Shown here one piece after another: positions 41,773-51,057 of a stretch of 64,000 bases of DNA. Location of the stretch: assembly GCF_007670255.1 (NCBI RefSeq), contig NZ_SZVS01000004.1, forward strand, positions 186,001-250,000. The letters are read 5' to 3'. Below the pieces are notes generated by a model. That model was not told the origin of the DNA. It saw only the letters and a list, made by a program, of their open reading frames with translations, and made no database searches. Both the position numbers and the translations under genes were made by a program. Numbering within the stretch: position 1 is the first letter of the stretch; each line of letters begins with the position of its first letter. The stretch comes from Paenarthrobacter nicotinovorans. GTDB lineage: Bacteria; Actinomycetota; Actinomycetes; Actinomycetales; Micrococcaceae.

Positions 41773-42510
41773 ATGGCACTGCGTTTGGTTCAAGTGAATT
41801 TCAAGGCCCGCGATGATTCAGCTCTCGGGCAATTCTGGGCTGACGCCCTCGGCTGGGGTGTTTCCAGCGAGGGACCCGGTGTCACCAACGTGGAACCACT
41901 CGGCTTCACATGGCCCGATCCCACAGCCGTCTGCGTGGACGTGGTCACCGTTCCGGACCCTGAGACGGTGAAGTACCGTGTTCACCTGGACCTTGCCACC
42001 ACCTCTGCAGCCCACCAGCGCGAGCTTGTCGGGCGCTTGAAGGGACTGGGTGCGACGCTCGCCGACATCGGCCAGGGAGACGTGCCGTGGGTGGTGATGG
42101 CTGATCCTGAAGGCAACTTGTTCTGTGTCCTCGAGCCACGGCCGATCTACCAGGACACCGGTCCCATCGCCACGGTGGTAGTCAACTGTGACAATCCCAG
42201 GGCCATGGCCGATTTCTGGAGTGAGGCCATGGACTGGACCTTGCACGAGGTAAACGATGAGCATGCGAGGTTGAGGTCGTCCCAAGGCGTGGGCCCCTAC
42301 CTTGAGCTCCTCAAAACCCCGGACCCGGGCGCCCTGCAAAGCCGTATCCATCTCGACCTGATGCCCTACCCTGGGGACGACCAAACCCCAGAGGTGAAGA
42401 GGCTGCACTCCCTTGGGGCCTATGACGCCGACGTTGGTCAAGGGAATGTCCCGTGGAAATGTCTTAGGGACCCTGAGGGAAACGACTTCTGCGTGCTGGC
42501 GCCCCGCTAG
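41773..42510 (+). CDS. VOC (glyoxalase-like) protein, two-domain
   Basis: A 245-residue protein made of two similar halves of the actinobacterial glyoxalase-like (Glyoxalase_6) type. The repeated motif is 'GQGDVPWVVMADPEGNLFCV' in the first half and 'GQGNVPWKCLRDPEGNDFCV' in the second, with 'VHLDL' and 'IHLDL' before each. Such proteins bind metal and act as dioxygenases, isomerases or antibiotic-binding proteins. The substrate is unknown. Confidence 0.88.
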   Translation: MALRLVQVNFKARDDSALGQFWADALGWGVSSEGPGVTNVEPLGFTWPDPTAVCVDVVTVPDPETVKYRVHLDLATTSAAHQRELVGRLKGLGATLADIGQGDVPWVVMADPEGNLFCVLEPRPIYQDTGPIATVVVNCDNPRAMADFWSEAMDWTLHEVNDEHARLRSSQGVGPYLELLKTPDPGALQSRIHLDLMPYPGDDQTPEVKRLHSLGAYDADVGQGNVPWKCLRDPEGNDFCVLAPR

Positions 42511-42538
42511 CGGCCCAGCCCAGCGAGGCCCAAGGCGA

Positions 42539-43513
42539 CTACCGCCCAGCCGCCTTCAGCAAGTGATCCGGCAGTCGGTTGCCCGGCGCCCGTCCCCGAA
42601 TTTCAAGTAGTTCGCGGGCATGTGCGTGCAGCTTCTTGTCTTCATCAGACACGGGAACCCACTCCGGAATCGGCACGGCCGTACCGGTTTCGTCGCGCGC
42701 CACCATCACGGTGAGGCAGTACGTGGTCAGGTTCATCTCGCGGGTCTTGGGGTCGCCTGAACGAACGTGGACCGCGATGTGCATGCCCTTCGCACCGGTG
42801 TACACCAGCCGGGCCTCAACTTCCACCACGTGACCGATCAGCAGCGGCCGGTAGAAACGAACGCCGCCGGAAAACACCGCTACTGTGTCCTTCCCGCAGT
42901 AACGGGACGCGCAAACGTACGCGGCCTCGTCGATCCACTTCATCACGATGCCACCGTGGACTTTGCCGCCCCAGTTCACATCAGTCGGGGACGCCATGAA
43001 CCGCAGCGTAACGCGCTCGGCTGTCCCGGCGTCGGTATATTCCTGGGCGTTCATCGCGTTGACGATCTGCTCGCGGACTTCGATGCGTGCCAACGCGTGA
43101 TCGCGGGCTTCGATCTCGGCAGGAGTGGAAGGCTCGAACTGGGGGACAGGGATCGTGTTGCCGTCGGGCCCGACGGCAACAAAGATCACCATGCACTGGC
43201 TGTGCATCGTCTCGGGGCCGCCCTTGGGGTCGTGGGAGCTGACCACTGTGTGGATGTGCATGGAGGAGCGGCCGGTATAGACGATGGTGGACGTCACCTC
43301 CACCATGTCGCCGCTGTTCACGGGATCAGTGAAGTGGATGTTGCCCACGTAGGCAGTGACGCAATAGGACTTGGCCCATCCCACGGCCGCTGCATAGGCG
43401 GCTTTGTCGACCCACTCAAGGACGGTGCCGGCGTCAACGGATCCGCTATGGCCAACGTCAGTGGGGGCCGCGAGGAAGCGGAGGGTCACGGAATTCGCGG
43501 GGGACTCGCTCAT
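42539..43513 (-). CDS. Acyl-CoA thioesterase, double hotdog
   Basis: A 324-residue protein with two hotdog domains of the BACH/YciA-type thioesterase family. Each half has the motif pattern 'DVGHSGSVDAGTVLEWVDKA' and 'DVNWGGKVHGGIVMKWIDEA', with Asp/Asn and Thr catalytic positions, and 'GRSSMHIHTVVSSHDP' or 'GAKGMHIAVHVRSGDP'. It hydrolyses acyl-CoA esters to free acids and CoA in the cytoplasm. The length fits a tandem duplication. Confidence 0.9.
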   Translation of the reverse strand: MSESPANSVTLRFLAAPTDVGHSGSVDAGTVLEWVDKAAYAAAVGWAKSYCVTAYVGNIHFTDPVNSGDMVEVTSTIVYTGRSSMHIHTVVSSHDPKGGPETMHSQCMVIFVAVGPDGNTIPVPQFEPSTPAEIEARDHALARIEVREQIVNAMNAQEYTDAGTAERVTLRFMASPTDVNWGGKVHGGIVMKWIDEAAYVCASRYCGKDTVAVFSGGVRFYRPLLIGHVVEVEARLVYTGAKGMHIAVHVRSGDPKTREMNLTTYCLTVMVARDETGTAVPIPEWVPVSDEDKKLHAHARELLEIRGRAPGNRLPDHLLKAAGR

Positions 43514-43597
43514 GCTCGAAGTTTACTGGCGCCGTGTTTCTGTTACGTGACTAAGACTGAGCCCCCCGGAGCCTTGGACAGAAGCAATTTGCTCTCT

Positions 43598-43618
43598 AAA
43601 TGAGAATCAATATCATTT
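43598..43618. promoter_or_regulatory. Zur/Fur-type box before the zinc-protein gene
   Basis: AAATGAGAAT and ATATCATTT form a near-palindrome of the Zur/Fur type a few bases before the AztD-like gene. It suggests repression by zinc (or iron). Confidence 0.65.
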
Positions 43619-43623
43619 AACGC

Positions 43624-44931
43624 ATGCATCATCACCCAAACCCTGTCACCTTGCCCGCCCGAAAGCGTCGCCTTCACGCAACGCCGCTTGCCGCCGTCGG
43701 GCTTTCCGCCCTTCTCCTTACCGCCTGCGCCGCACCCGGCGGTTCTGCCGGCAGCGCGACCGACGCGTCGCCGTCGTCCACTTCGAAGCCCAGCCCTAAA
43801 GAGGCAGGCGCGCCGACGCCCCGCCTGGTTTACACGCACGACGGCGGCATAGGAGTCCTCGACGCCGCCTCCCTCGCCGACGTGGGGGGCGCCGAACTGG
43901 CGGGCTTCAACCGCCTCAACCCCGCTGGCGATGGTCGGCATGTGTTCGTCTCAACAGGCGACGCCTTCCGCCTCTTCGACGCCGGAGCCTGGTCGGAACC
44001 GCACGGGGACCACAGCCACCATTACGTCTCCGAGCCCGCGCTGACCGATTTTGCTTTCGAAGCCGACAAGGCTGGCCACGTGGTGCTGCACGCCGGCAAG
44101 ACTGTGCTCTTCAGCGATGGATCCGGCAAGGTGGAGAGCTTCGAAAGTTCCGCGCTGGGTGCCGCCGTGGAAGACGGAAAGTTGCCCGCCACCGACGTCT
44201 ACACCACACCCGAAGCGCATCACGGCGTGGCGGTGGAGCTGGAGGACGGCAAGCTGCTGGTGACGCTCGGCAACGAGGAAAGCCGGTCGGGAATCGCTGT
44301 GCTTTCCGCAGGCAAGGGCCAGGACCGTCAGGAAATTGTCCGCAACGAAGACTGCCCCGGCGTCCACGGCGAGGCGGTCGCTGCCGGTGAAGCCGTGGTG
44401 GTCGGCTGCGAGAACGGCATGCTCATTTACAAGGATGGCGCCATCACCAAGGTGGCCAGTCCCGATGCCTACGGCCGTTTGGGCAACCAGGCGGGATCGG
44501 AAAAATCTCCCGTGATTCTGGGCGATTACAAAGTGGACAAGGCCGCCAAGCCCGAGCGGCCCACCCGGATCTCGCTCGTTAACACTGAGACCGCCGCCCT
44601 GCAGCTCGTGGACATCGGCACCAGCTATTCCTTCCGCTCGCTGGGCCGCGGCCCCGCAGGCGAAGCACTGGTACTCGGCACCGATGGCGGCCTCCGGGTG
44701 ATCGATCCACTCACCGGCGCGGTCACGGCCACCATTCCAGTGGTGGCGCCCTGGGAGGAATCAGCCACCTGGCAGGACCCGCGGCCCACCCTTTTCGTCC
44801 AGGGCTCGACGGCGTATGTCACCGAACCGGCGACGCAGTCACTTCACGCTGTGGACCTGAAAACGGGCAAAGTGGCCAAGTCGGTGAAGCTTGAGCACAC
44901 TCCGAACGAACTCACCGGTGTGACTGGTTAG
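43624..44931 (+). CDS. aztD: AztD-like zinc metallochaperone lipoprotein
   Basis: A 435-residue exported protein. The N-terminus has 'MHHHPNP', a signal and lipobox 'LTAC' (Cys35). The mature part looks like a beta-propeller with a His-rich loop 'EPHGDHSHHYVSEPALTDF' near residues 123-141 and 'PEAHHGVAVE'. AztD proteins pass zinc to the AztABC importer in the cell envelope. No zinc ABC genes are adjacent here. The Zur-type box upstream supports a zinc role. Confidence 0.85.
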   Translation: MHHHPNPVTLPARKRRLHATPLAAVGLSALLLTACAAPGGSAGSATDASPSSTSKPSPKEAGAPTPRLVYTHDGGIGVLDAASLADVGGAELAGFNRLNPAGDGRHVFVSTGDAFRLFDAGAWSEPHGDHSHHYVSEPALTDFAFEADKAGHVVLHAGKTVLFSDGSGKVESFESSALGAAVEDGKLPATDVYTTPEAHHGVAVELEDGKLLVTLGNEESRSGIAVLSAGKGQDRQEIVRNEDCPGVHGEAVAAGEAVVVGCENGMLIYKDGAITKVASPDAYGRLGNQAGSEKSPVILGDYKVDKAAKPERPTRISLVNTETAALQLVDIGTSYSFRSLGRGPAGEALVLGTDGGLRVIDPLTGAVTATIPVVAPWEESATWQDPRPTLFVQGSTAYVTEPATQSLHAVDLKTGKVAKSVKLEHTPNELTGVTG

Positions 44932-44939
44932 TTCCTGCC

Positions 44940-45881
44940 TCACTTCTTGACGGCCGCCAATGCAGCCTTGGCGGTGTCCACGTCGGTGACCAGGGTATCC
45001 ACCAGTCCTGATTTCAGGGCCGCGATCACAGCTCGTTTCTTGCCGGGCCCGCCTCCGAGGGCCACTTTGAGCGGTACGGAAGCCAGTTGCTGTGTGGTGA
45101 TGCCGATCATGCGGTCGTCAAGAAGGTGAAGCTCCTTGCCATGGGCGTCCAGGAGGGTGGTTCCGATTTCTGCCGCGACGCCCTGCTCGATCAGTGGGCC
45201 GAGCTCGCCCGTCTCGTCCAAAAGGCTGGCCAGGAGCGAACTGTGGGGCCACCCACCCACGGTGAAAACGGCTTTATCCAGTAAGTCCATCCGTTTCAAA
45301 GCCTGCCGGACCCCGGGCTGGCTCCGGATGACCTGCGCCGCGACGGGATCAGTCGCTATGACGGGCGAATGAAGCGGAAACATCCGTCCTTGGGCCACCC
45401 GGCGCAACTCCATGATGACCTCCAGATTGTCATCGTCCGTCGATGCGACGCCTGTTAGCTGCACCAAGTCGCAATTTGGCGCGGTTTGTATCCGCGCGCA
45501 GGTCTCCAGAATGGTCCGGCCGGGGCCCAGCCCCAAGATGTCATCTTCTTCGATGAGCTCCGAGAGGAGCTTCGAGGCGACGGCGGCTATAGCGGCGCGG
45601 GCGGCCTTGTCACCCTCAGCTGCCGGGATGCAGACAATGGTCGATTCCAAGCCATAGCAAGCGGCCAGCGCCTTGGAAAGGGTGGCGTCAATGGGGTCGG
45701 GGAGTCGTGGGGTGACTTCCACCAGCCCCTGCTCCCGGGCGAACTTCACCATCCGACCAACGGCAAAACGGGAAATCCCCAATTCCTCGGCTATGTCCAC
45801 TGTTGGCCGGCCGAATTTCAGGTGCTGCATGGCCGCGTAAACGTGGCGCAGCTGCTCTTCCATGCTCAATTCCTTGCTCAC
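44940..45881 (-). CDS. SorC/DeoR-type sugar-binding transcriptional regulator
   Basis: A 313-residue regulator of the SorC family. The N-terminal helix-turn-helix is 'TVDIAEELGISRFAVGRMV', and the rest is a sugar-phosphate-binding domain ('ILGLGPGRTILETCARIQ', 'GVRQALKRMDLLDKAVFTVG'). It is divergent from the polyol-type ABC operon and probably controls it. The start is GTG at 45881; an ATG at 45863 with AAGGA upstream is an equally good choice. The inducer is probably a phosphorylated sugar or a polyol. Confidence 0.9.
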   Translation of the reverse strand: MSKELSMEEQLRHVYAAMQHLKFGRPTVDIAEELGISRFAVGRMVKFAREQGLVEVTPRLPDPIDATLSKALAACYGLESTIVCIPAAEGDKAARAAIAAVASKLLSELIEEDDILGLGPGRTILETCARIQTAPNCDLVQLTGVASTDDDNLEVIMELRRVAQGRMFPLHSPVIATDPVAAQVIRSQPGVRQALKRMDLLDKAVFTVGGWPHSSLLASLLDETGELGPLIEQGVAAEIGTTLLDAHGKELHLLDDRMIGITTQQLASVPLKVALGGGPGKKRAVIAALKSGLVDTLVTDVDTAKAALAAVKK

Positions 45882-45903
45882 CTGAGCATCATAGACCAGG
45901 TTG

Positions 45904-45915
45904 TGAGCGCTCTCA
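45904..45915. promoter_or_regulatory. GAGCGCTC-centred dyad in the SorC/ABC control region
   Basis: TGAGCGCTCTCA is a near-palindrome between the divergent regulator and ABC operon. It may be the SorC-protein binding site. Confidence 0.35.
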
Positions 45916-45981
45916 TTAGTCTTTCATCTACACCTTGTGGCACCGACGCCGCAGGGTTGCCGCGAGTCCAAGGAGTAGATG

Positions 45982-47361
45982 ATGGAAGTTCAGCGTTTCC
46001 GCCCAAGCCGTCGCACCGTGATGCAAATGGCCGTGACTGCAGTAGCCGCTACGGCTACTCTCGCCGCCTGCTCGCCCGGAGGCGGAGCGGATTCCACAGC
46101 CGATGTCGATTCGTTCGGCTGGCGGAACTTCGAAGGAAAAAGCCTCAATCTCTTGATGAGCGAGCACCCGCTCTCCGCAGCGATCAAGCCGCAGCTGGGT
46201 GACTTTGAGACGAAGACCGGAATCAAGGTCAACCTTGAAACCCTCAGTGAATCCGACTACATGGTGAAGATCCTGACTGAACTCCAGTCGGGCTCCGGTG
46301 CCTATGACGTCTTCATGACGTCCCAGCCCATGAACTACCAGTACGCAGCCGCCGGTTGGATCGAGGACCTGCAGCCCTGGGTGGACAACTCCAAGCACAC
46401 TGCTCCGGACTACGACATCAACGACTTCTTTCCAGCTTTGTTGAGCGCTGAGCGTTGGGATAAGACCAACTTCGGAGGTGCAGGCAAAGGCGGTCTGTGG
46501 GCGATCCCGGCGAACGAGGAAGGCTACGCGCTCTTCTATCGCAAGGACATTCTTGAAGCCAACAACGTCGAGGTGCCGCAAACCATCGACCAGCTCATCG
46601 CCGCAGCGCAGAAGCTCAACGGGATCGACTTCGGTGGGAAGAAGATCTCCGGCTTCGTCAGCCGCGGCGACAAGACCTACCCCACGCTGAACCCCTTCTC
46701 CACCTTCGCCGGAGCCTACGGCGTCAAGGACATCACCGATGGAAAAGCCACTGTCAACTCTCCCGAGGGCATTGAAGCGACCAGCAAGTGGGTGGAGCTG
46801 ATGAAGACGGCGCCCAAGGCGGCCAGCACCTACACCTGGTACGAGGCACAGCAGGACTTCCTGGCGGGTACTTCGGCGTTCTACATCGACGCCGACCACA
46901 TGGCTCCGGATTTTGAGAAAAAGGGCAGCGCGATCGCCGGCAAGGTGGGCTACGCCCTGCCGCCCGAGGGTCCCAAAGGCCGCTCCTCCAGCATGTGGCT
47001 CTGGTCGCTGGGAATGAACTCGTCGTCGAAAAACAAGGGGGCGGCCTGGCAGTTCATGCAATGGGCCACTTCCAAGGAACTCCTGACCTCCGCCATCGCA
47101 GCAGGAAACATGAATCCAACGCGTATGTCGGTGGCCAACAGCCCGGAGATGATCCAAGCCACTGCCAGCTGGGGCGACTACAACAAGACGTGGACTGAAA
47201 TCCTCTCGAAGTACGCGTCCTGGCCGTATTCGCCGTCGGCCAGTTGGACGAACGCAGGCGACATCTGGGCCACCGCAATCCAGTCCGCCATCTTGGGCCA
47301 GGCGTCCGTCGAGGACGCCCTCAATGACGCCGCAAAGAAGATCGACGCCGTTATCAAGTAA
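45982..47361 (+). CDS. Extracellular sugar/polyol-binding lipoprotein, ABC importer
   Basis: A solute-binding protein of 459 residues. The basic N-terminus ('VQRFRPSRRTV') and lipobox 'LAAC' put it on the outer membrane face. The mature part has the family-1 binding fold ('PLSAAIKPQLGDFETKTGIK', 'YDVFMTSQPMNYQYAAAG', 'GLWAIPANEEGYALFYRKD'). I chose the second ATG at 45982, six bases after AAGGAG; the ATG at 45979 is the alternative. It delivers the substrate to the permeases encoded next. The dehydrogenase downstream points to a sugar alcohol such as sorbitol, mannitol or xylitol. Confidence 0.92.
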   Translation: MEVQRFRPSRRTVMQMAVTAVAATATLAACSPGGGADSTADVDSFGWRNFEGKSLNLLMSEHPLSAAIKPQLGDFETKTGIKVNLETLSESDYMVKILTELQSGSGAYDVFMTSQPMNYQYAAAGWIEDLQPWVDNSKHTAPDYDINDFFPALLSAERWDKTNFGGAGKGGLWAIPANEEGYALFYRKDILEANNVEVPQTIDQLIAAAQKLNGIDFGGKKISGFVSRGDKTYPTLNPFSTFAGAYGVKDITDGKATVNSPEGIEATSKWVELMKTAPKAASTYTWYEAQQDFLAGTSAFYIDADHMAPDFEKKGSAIAGKVGYALPPEGPKGRSSSMWLWSLGMNSSSKNKGAAWQFMQWATSKELLTSAIAAGNMNPTRMSVANSPEMIQATASWGDYNKTWTEILSKYASWPYSPSASWTNAGDIWATAIQSAILGQASVEDALNDAAKKIDAVIK

Positions 47362-47442
47362 CCCTGCCGACACTTCCCGCGGTCCTTGGAGGCGTACTGT
47401 CGCGCCGGCCGCAGGGCAGAGTTGCATCAACCAAGGGAACCC

Positions 47443-48303
47443 ATGAAACACAAACCTTCTCTTCCCTACCTTTTACTCTTACCCGCCCTGGCGCTGCTGG
47501 TGGCGATTCTCTACCCGTTCCTCACCGGGGCGTGGTGGTCGTTCACCTCGTACCGGCTCAACCGGGGCGCGCCCGTGCCCAATTGGGGAGAGAACTTCCT
47601 CAATCTCTTCTCAAGCGGGGAGGGCCTGCACGCAATCGGCATCACGCTCGGCTACGCGGTCGTCGTCGTGGTGCTTGAATGCCTGTTCGGCATAGGCCTG
47701 GCGATTCTCCTTAACTACGTGGGCCGGATAGGAAACTCTTTTCGGCTGCTGATAGTCCTTCCGTTGCTGCTGCCTCCGGTGGTCGCGGCTCTCATGTGGA
47801 AGGTCATGCTGACCGAAAACGGTGTTGTGAACTGGTTGCTGGAGGCGGTGGGGTCCCAGAAGCTGCTCTGGCTGAACGGACCGGACAGCGCCCTCTGGTC
47901 CGTTGTCCTTATCGACGTCTGGATCTTCACGCCGTTCGTTGTGCTTCTGGCGCAGGCAGGCCTCAAGAGCGTCCCGAAGGAACTCAGTGAGGCTGCCGCC
48001 ATGGATGGTGCGGGGCCGGTTCGAAACTTCGTGTCGGTGACATTGCCGATGCTCATGCCCGTCCTGGTAGTCATCATCACTTTCAGGGGCATCGACTCGC
48101 TGAAAATGTTCGACATTATCTACACCACCACCAAGGGCGGACCTGTGGATGCGACCACCAATCTGCATGTCATGGCCTACCTGGATGGCATTCGCAACCT
48201 GAACTTCGGTGCAGCAATGGCGGCTTTGATTGTCCTCTGGCTTCTTTGCTACCTCATCTCCTTTTTCCTGCTCAAGGCCCGTCGTAAGGAGGCATTTTCA
48301 TGA
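47443..48303 (+). CDS. ABC sugar/polyol importer permease 1 (MalF type)
   Basis: A 286-residue permease with six membrane helices and the EAA loop 'ELSEAAAMDGAGPVRNFVSV' that contacts the ATPase. It starts at the ATG at 47443 ('MKHKPSLPYL'), preceded by CCAAGGGA. The permease 2 gene overlaps by four bases. No ATPase is encoded in the operon, so a shared MsiK/MalK-type ATPase encoded elsewhere is expected, as is common in actinobacteria. Confidence 0.93.
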   Translation: MKHKPSLPYLLLLPALALLVAILYPFLTGAWWSFTSYRLNRGAPVPNWGENFLNLFSSGEGLHAIGITLGYAVVVVVLECLFGIGLAILLNYVGRIGNSFRLLIVLPLLLPPVVAALMWKVMLTENGVVNWLLEAVGSQKLLWLNGPDSALWSVVLIDVWIFTPFVVLLAQAGLKSVPKELSEAAAMDGAGPVRNFVSVTLPMLMPVLVVIITFRGIDSLKMFDIIYTTTKGGPVDATTNLHVMAYLDGIRNLNFGAAMAALIVLWLLCYLISFFLLKARRKEAFS

Positions 48304-49196
48304 GCAGCACAGTTGTCGAGCCTGCGGTACGCACCCAAAGGACTCCGCCGGCGCCTGCCACTTCCCGGCGGGAAAGGTCAAGGAAGCTGCGACGCGCAGC
48401 GGCCATCGCCGTCCTGACACTCTGGACCGTGTTCGCATTGGCGCCGATTGTCTGGATTTTGATGATGTCCTTCAAAATGCCGGGCGACATCGTGGTCTAT
48501 CCGCCGAAGTTCCTGTTCTCTCCAACTTTGGACAACTACGTGAAGGTGCTCAGTGGCAGCGCGTTCATGACACCGTTCGTGAACTCCCTGATCGTGACGC
48601 TGGGCTCGCTGGTGCTGACCCTGCTCATTGGTCTGCCGACGGCCTACGCCTTGGCGCGCTTCAAGTTCCGGGGCCGCGAGAACATTGCGTTCAGCATCCT
48701 GTCCCTCCGTTTTGCTCCGGAGCTGCTGATCATCCTTCCGCTGTACCTGATCTTCCAGAAGATAGGCTTGTACGACAACTACCTGGGCCTGATCCTGGCT
48801 TACCAGCTGGTGACGCTGCCGATGCTCGTGTGGATGCTGCGCTCCTTCATCGAAGATCTCCCTGTCGAACTCGAAGAAGCGGTTGCCATGGACGGCGGAA
48901 GTCGCTGGACGGCATTCCGGCACGTGTTGTTCCGGTTGATCGCACCGGGTCTTGGTGCCAGCTTGATGCTTTCCTTCATCTGGGCGTGGAACAGCTACAC
49001 CTTGCCCCTTGTTCTGAGCGGCAAGAACACCCAGGTAGTCACCACGGGCATCCAGCAGTACATCGCCTACCAATCCATTGACTGGGGTCCGATGGCGGCG
49101 GCCACGGTCGTCTCAATGGTCCCTGGCATCCTCTTTGCTCTCTTCTCCTTGCGCTGGATCGTCGGTGGTCTCACTGCCGGCACGGTCAAGGGCTGA
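48300..49196 (+). CDS. ABC sugar/polyol importer permease 2 (MalG type)
   Basis: A 298-residue permease with six membrane helices and the EAA loop 'VELEEAVAMDGGSRWTAFRH'. Family features include 'GLPTAYALARFKFRGREN' and 'FIWAWNSYTLPLVLSGKN'. It begins at the ATGA overlap with permease 1 and is followed after 26 bases by the dehydrogenase gene. It forms the membrane channel with permease 1. Confidence 0.93.
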   Translation: MSSTVVEPAVRTQRTPPAPATSRRERSRKLRRAAAIAVLTLWTVFALAPIVWILMMSFKMPGDIVVYPPKFLFSPTLDNYVKVLSGSAFMTPFVNSLIVTLGSLVLTLLIGLPTAYALARFKFRGRENIAFSILSLRFAPELLIILPLYLIFQKIGLYDNYLGLILAYQLVTLPMLVWMLRSFIEDLPVELEEAVAMDGGSRWTAFRHVLFRLIAPGLGASLMLSFIWAWNSYTLPLVLSGKNTQVVTTGIQQYIAYQSIDWGPMAAATVVSMVPGILFALFSLRWIVGGLTAGTVKG

Positions 49197-49222
49197 CCAC
49201 ACCCCACCTCGAAAGGATAAAC

Positions 49223-50266
49223 ATGTCAATCCCTGCAACCATGCGCGCCAGCGTCCTGACCTCGCCCAAGACCATAGAACTTCAGGAAGTCGCAGTTCCG
49301 GAGCCGCAACCGGGCCAGGTGCTTGTCCGCGTGACGGCGGTGGGGGTCTGCGGTTCGGATACCCATTTTTACGAAACTGGTTCAATCGGCGACATAGTCG
49401 TCGAAGGTCCCATCGTGCTGGGGCACGAAACGGCCGGTGAGATTGTCGCCGTCGGGCCTGGCGTCGACAGCAGCCGTGTAGGAACACGGGTGGCGGTTGA
49501 ACCGCAGACTCCTTGCCGGAAGTGCGATTACTGCAAGACGGGCCGCTATCACCTGTGCCGGGATATTTTGTTTTACGGGGCTTGGCCCGTTGACGGCTCT
49601 TTCGCGGAGTACGTAATTGTCGATGACGACTTTGCACATGCCGTTCCGGAGGAAATCTCCGACGAGCAAGCAGCCCTTCTCGAACCGCTGTCCGTGGCCG
49701 TCCACGCAGCCCGGCGGGCAGGTGTGAAGGCCGGAGACAAAGTTCTCATCACTGGTGCGGGGCCGATCGGGGTCATGAATGTCCAGGTCGCCAAGGCGTT
49801 GGGTGCCAGTGAGGTGGTCATCAGCGACCCGATCGCGCATCGGCGGGACTTTGCCTTGGCCCATGGGGCGGACGTAGCACTGGACCCCACCACAAAAGGT
49901 TTGGACGACTATGCAGAGTACTTTGACGTCTACATTGATGCTTCCGGGAACGCACGGGCGATCCTGCCCGCCTTCCCCGCCATCAAACGGGGTGGGACCG
50001 CATGTCTGGTGGGGATGGGAGGGGATGAACTCAATGTTCCCATCGCCATGATCCAGCACCGCGAGATCACTCTGACCGGGACGTTTCGGTATGTGAATAC
50101 CTGGCCCACGGCAATTGCCCTGTTGGCCACGGGAGCTGTGGATGTGGAAGGCATCGTCACAGGGCGCTATGGGCTGGAGGACGTTGAAGAGTCACTGATG
50201 AAGGCCAAGAAGGACCCTATGGCGATCAAAACCATGGTCATCCCCGTCCCGCAGACAAAGCGGTAG
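49223..50266 (+). CDS. Zinc-dependent alcohol/polyol dehydrogenase (MDR family)
   Basis: A 347-residue medium-chain dehydrogenase. Catalytic zinc ligands are Cys43 in 'GVCGSDTHFYETG' and His68-Glu69 in 'GHETAG'. The structural zinc site is the Cys set at 98, 101, 104 and 112 ('CRKCDYCKTGRYHLC'). The NAD motif is 'GAGPIG'. It closely resembles sorbitol/xylitol dehydrogenases and probably oxidises the imported polyol to a ketose. Confidence 0.92.
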   Translation: MSIPATMRASVLTSPKTIELQEVAVPEPQPGQVLVRVTAVGVCGSDTHFYETGSIGDIVVEGPIVLGHETAGEIVAVGPGVDSSRVGTRVAVEPQTPCRKCDYCKTGRYHLCRDILFYGAWPVDGSFAEYVIVDDDFAHAVPEEISDEQAALLEPLSVAVHAARRAGVKAGDKVLITGAGPIGVMNVQVAKALGASEVVISDPIAHRRDFALAHGADVALDPTTKGLDDYAEYFDVYIDASGNARAILPAFPAIKRGGTACLVGMGGDELNVPIAMIQHREITLTGTFRYVNTWPTAIALLATGAVDVEGIVTGRYGLEDVEESLMKAKKDPMAIKTMVIPVPQTKR

Positions 50267-50279
50267 CAGGACGATCGCT

Positions 50280-50981
50280 TTGAACCTGATTGACAACAAA
50301 AGGGCCATCGAATGGGAAGTCAGCGAGTTTCTCTTCGATATGGATGGAACGCTCCTGGACTCCATCGCGGCGGTGGAGCAGGCGTGGCACGAATGGGCGG
50401 AAGAGGAAGGGGTGACCATTCCTGATGGGGAGTCGTTTCACGGACGCACGTCGCGGGACTTGGCTGCGTCATTCGTACCTGAAGAACGGATAACTGCTGC
50501 CCTCCTCCGGCTCAGCGAAATTGAGCAGAACCCCCGGGCTCCGGTAACTCCGCTGCCCGGGGCGCTCGAGTTGTTGGCTGCAGTTCCCGGTGACAGGTGC
50601 GCGGTGGTGACCTCTGCCGCACGCCTGGTAGCCCAGGCACGGTTGGCCGCCGGGGGAATCACGCCGCCGGCTCTGCTGATAACAGGCGACGATGTTACCC
50701 GTGGCAAGCCCGACCCCGAGCCTTACCGTACCGGCACGCGTTGGGCGCGGGACGGCGTGCCGCCTGTCGCTTTTGAAGACACCGTCGCCGGGTTGCGTTC
50801 AGCCCGCAGTGCAGGCTGCCTGACGGTCGGCCTTCCGGGTACGGCGACGGCGGCGGAGCTCCAGCCCCATGCCGACGCCGTCGTCACCTCACTGGCCGAC
50901 GTCGCCGTTGTCGTGGGGACGGACGGAGGTCTTCGGGTGCGCCTGCACGCCCTGGACCCTCTCTCACATCCCACCCTTTAA
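50280..50981 (+). CDS. HAD-family sugar phosphatase-like hydrolase
   Basis: A 233-residue HAD hydrolase. Motif I is 'FLFDMDGTLLDS' with the nucleophile Asp20 and Asp22; motif II is 'VVTSAAR'; motif III/IV is 'GKPDPEPYR' and 'FEDTVAGLRSARSAG'. The start is TTG at 50280 after AGGA. It is the last gene of the polyol operon and may dephosphorylate sugar phosphates that accumulate. The stop lies within the left arm of a large hairpin. Confidence 0.88.
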   Translation: MNLIDNKRAIEWEVSEFLFDMDGTLLDSIAAVEQAWHEWAEEEGVTIPDGESFHGRTSRDLAASFVPEERITAALLRLSEIEQNPRAPVTPLPGALELLAAVPGDRCAVVTSAARLVAQARLAAGGITPPALLITGDDVTRGKPDPEPYRTGTRWARDGVPPVAFEDTVAGLRSARSAGCLTVGLPGTATAAELQPHADAVVTSLADVAVVVGTDGGLRVRLHALDPLSHPTL

Positions 50982-51055
50982 ACGCCGACGCTCTATCACT
51001 TCCGCCAAGGGAGTGATAGAGCGTCCGGGTGAAGGGGGTGGGATGTGAGAGAGGG
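50957..51055. repeat. Nested double hairpin (20-base outer and 13-base inner stem)
   Basis: The outer arms at 50957-50976 and 51036-51055 are perfect reverse complements over 20 bases. Inside them, 50988-51000 and 51012-51024 form a perfect 13-base stem with an 11-base loop. The element overlaps the end of the HAD gene and reaches to the end of the convergent DoxX gene. It can terminate transcription from both sides and looks like an intergenic palindromic repeat of a genome-wide family. Confidence 0.75.
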
Positions 51056-51057
51056 TT

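Noticed and set aside
45928..47451. 507-codon minus-strand open frame
   Set aside because: It is antisense to the polyol-binding protein gene and has no motifs.
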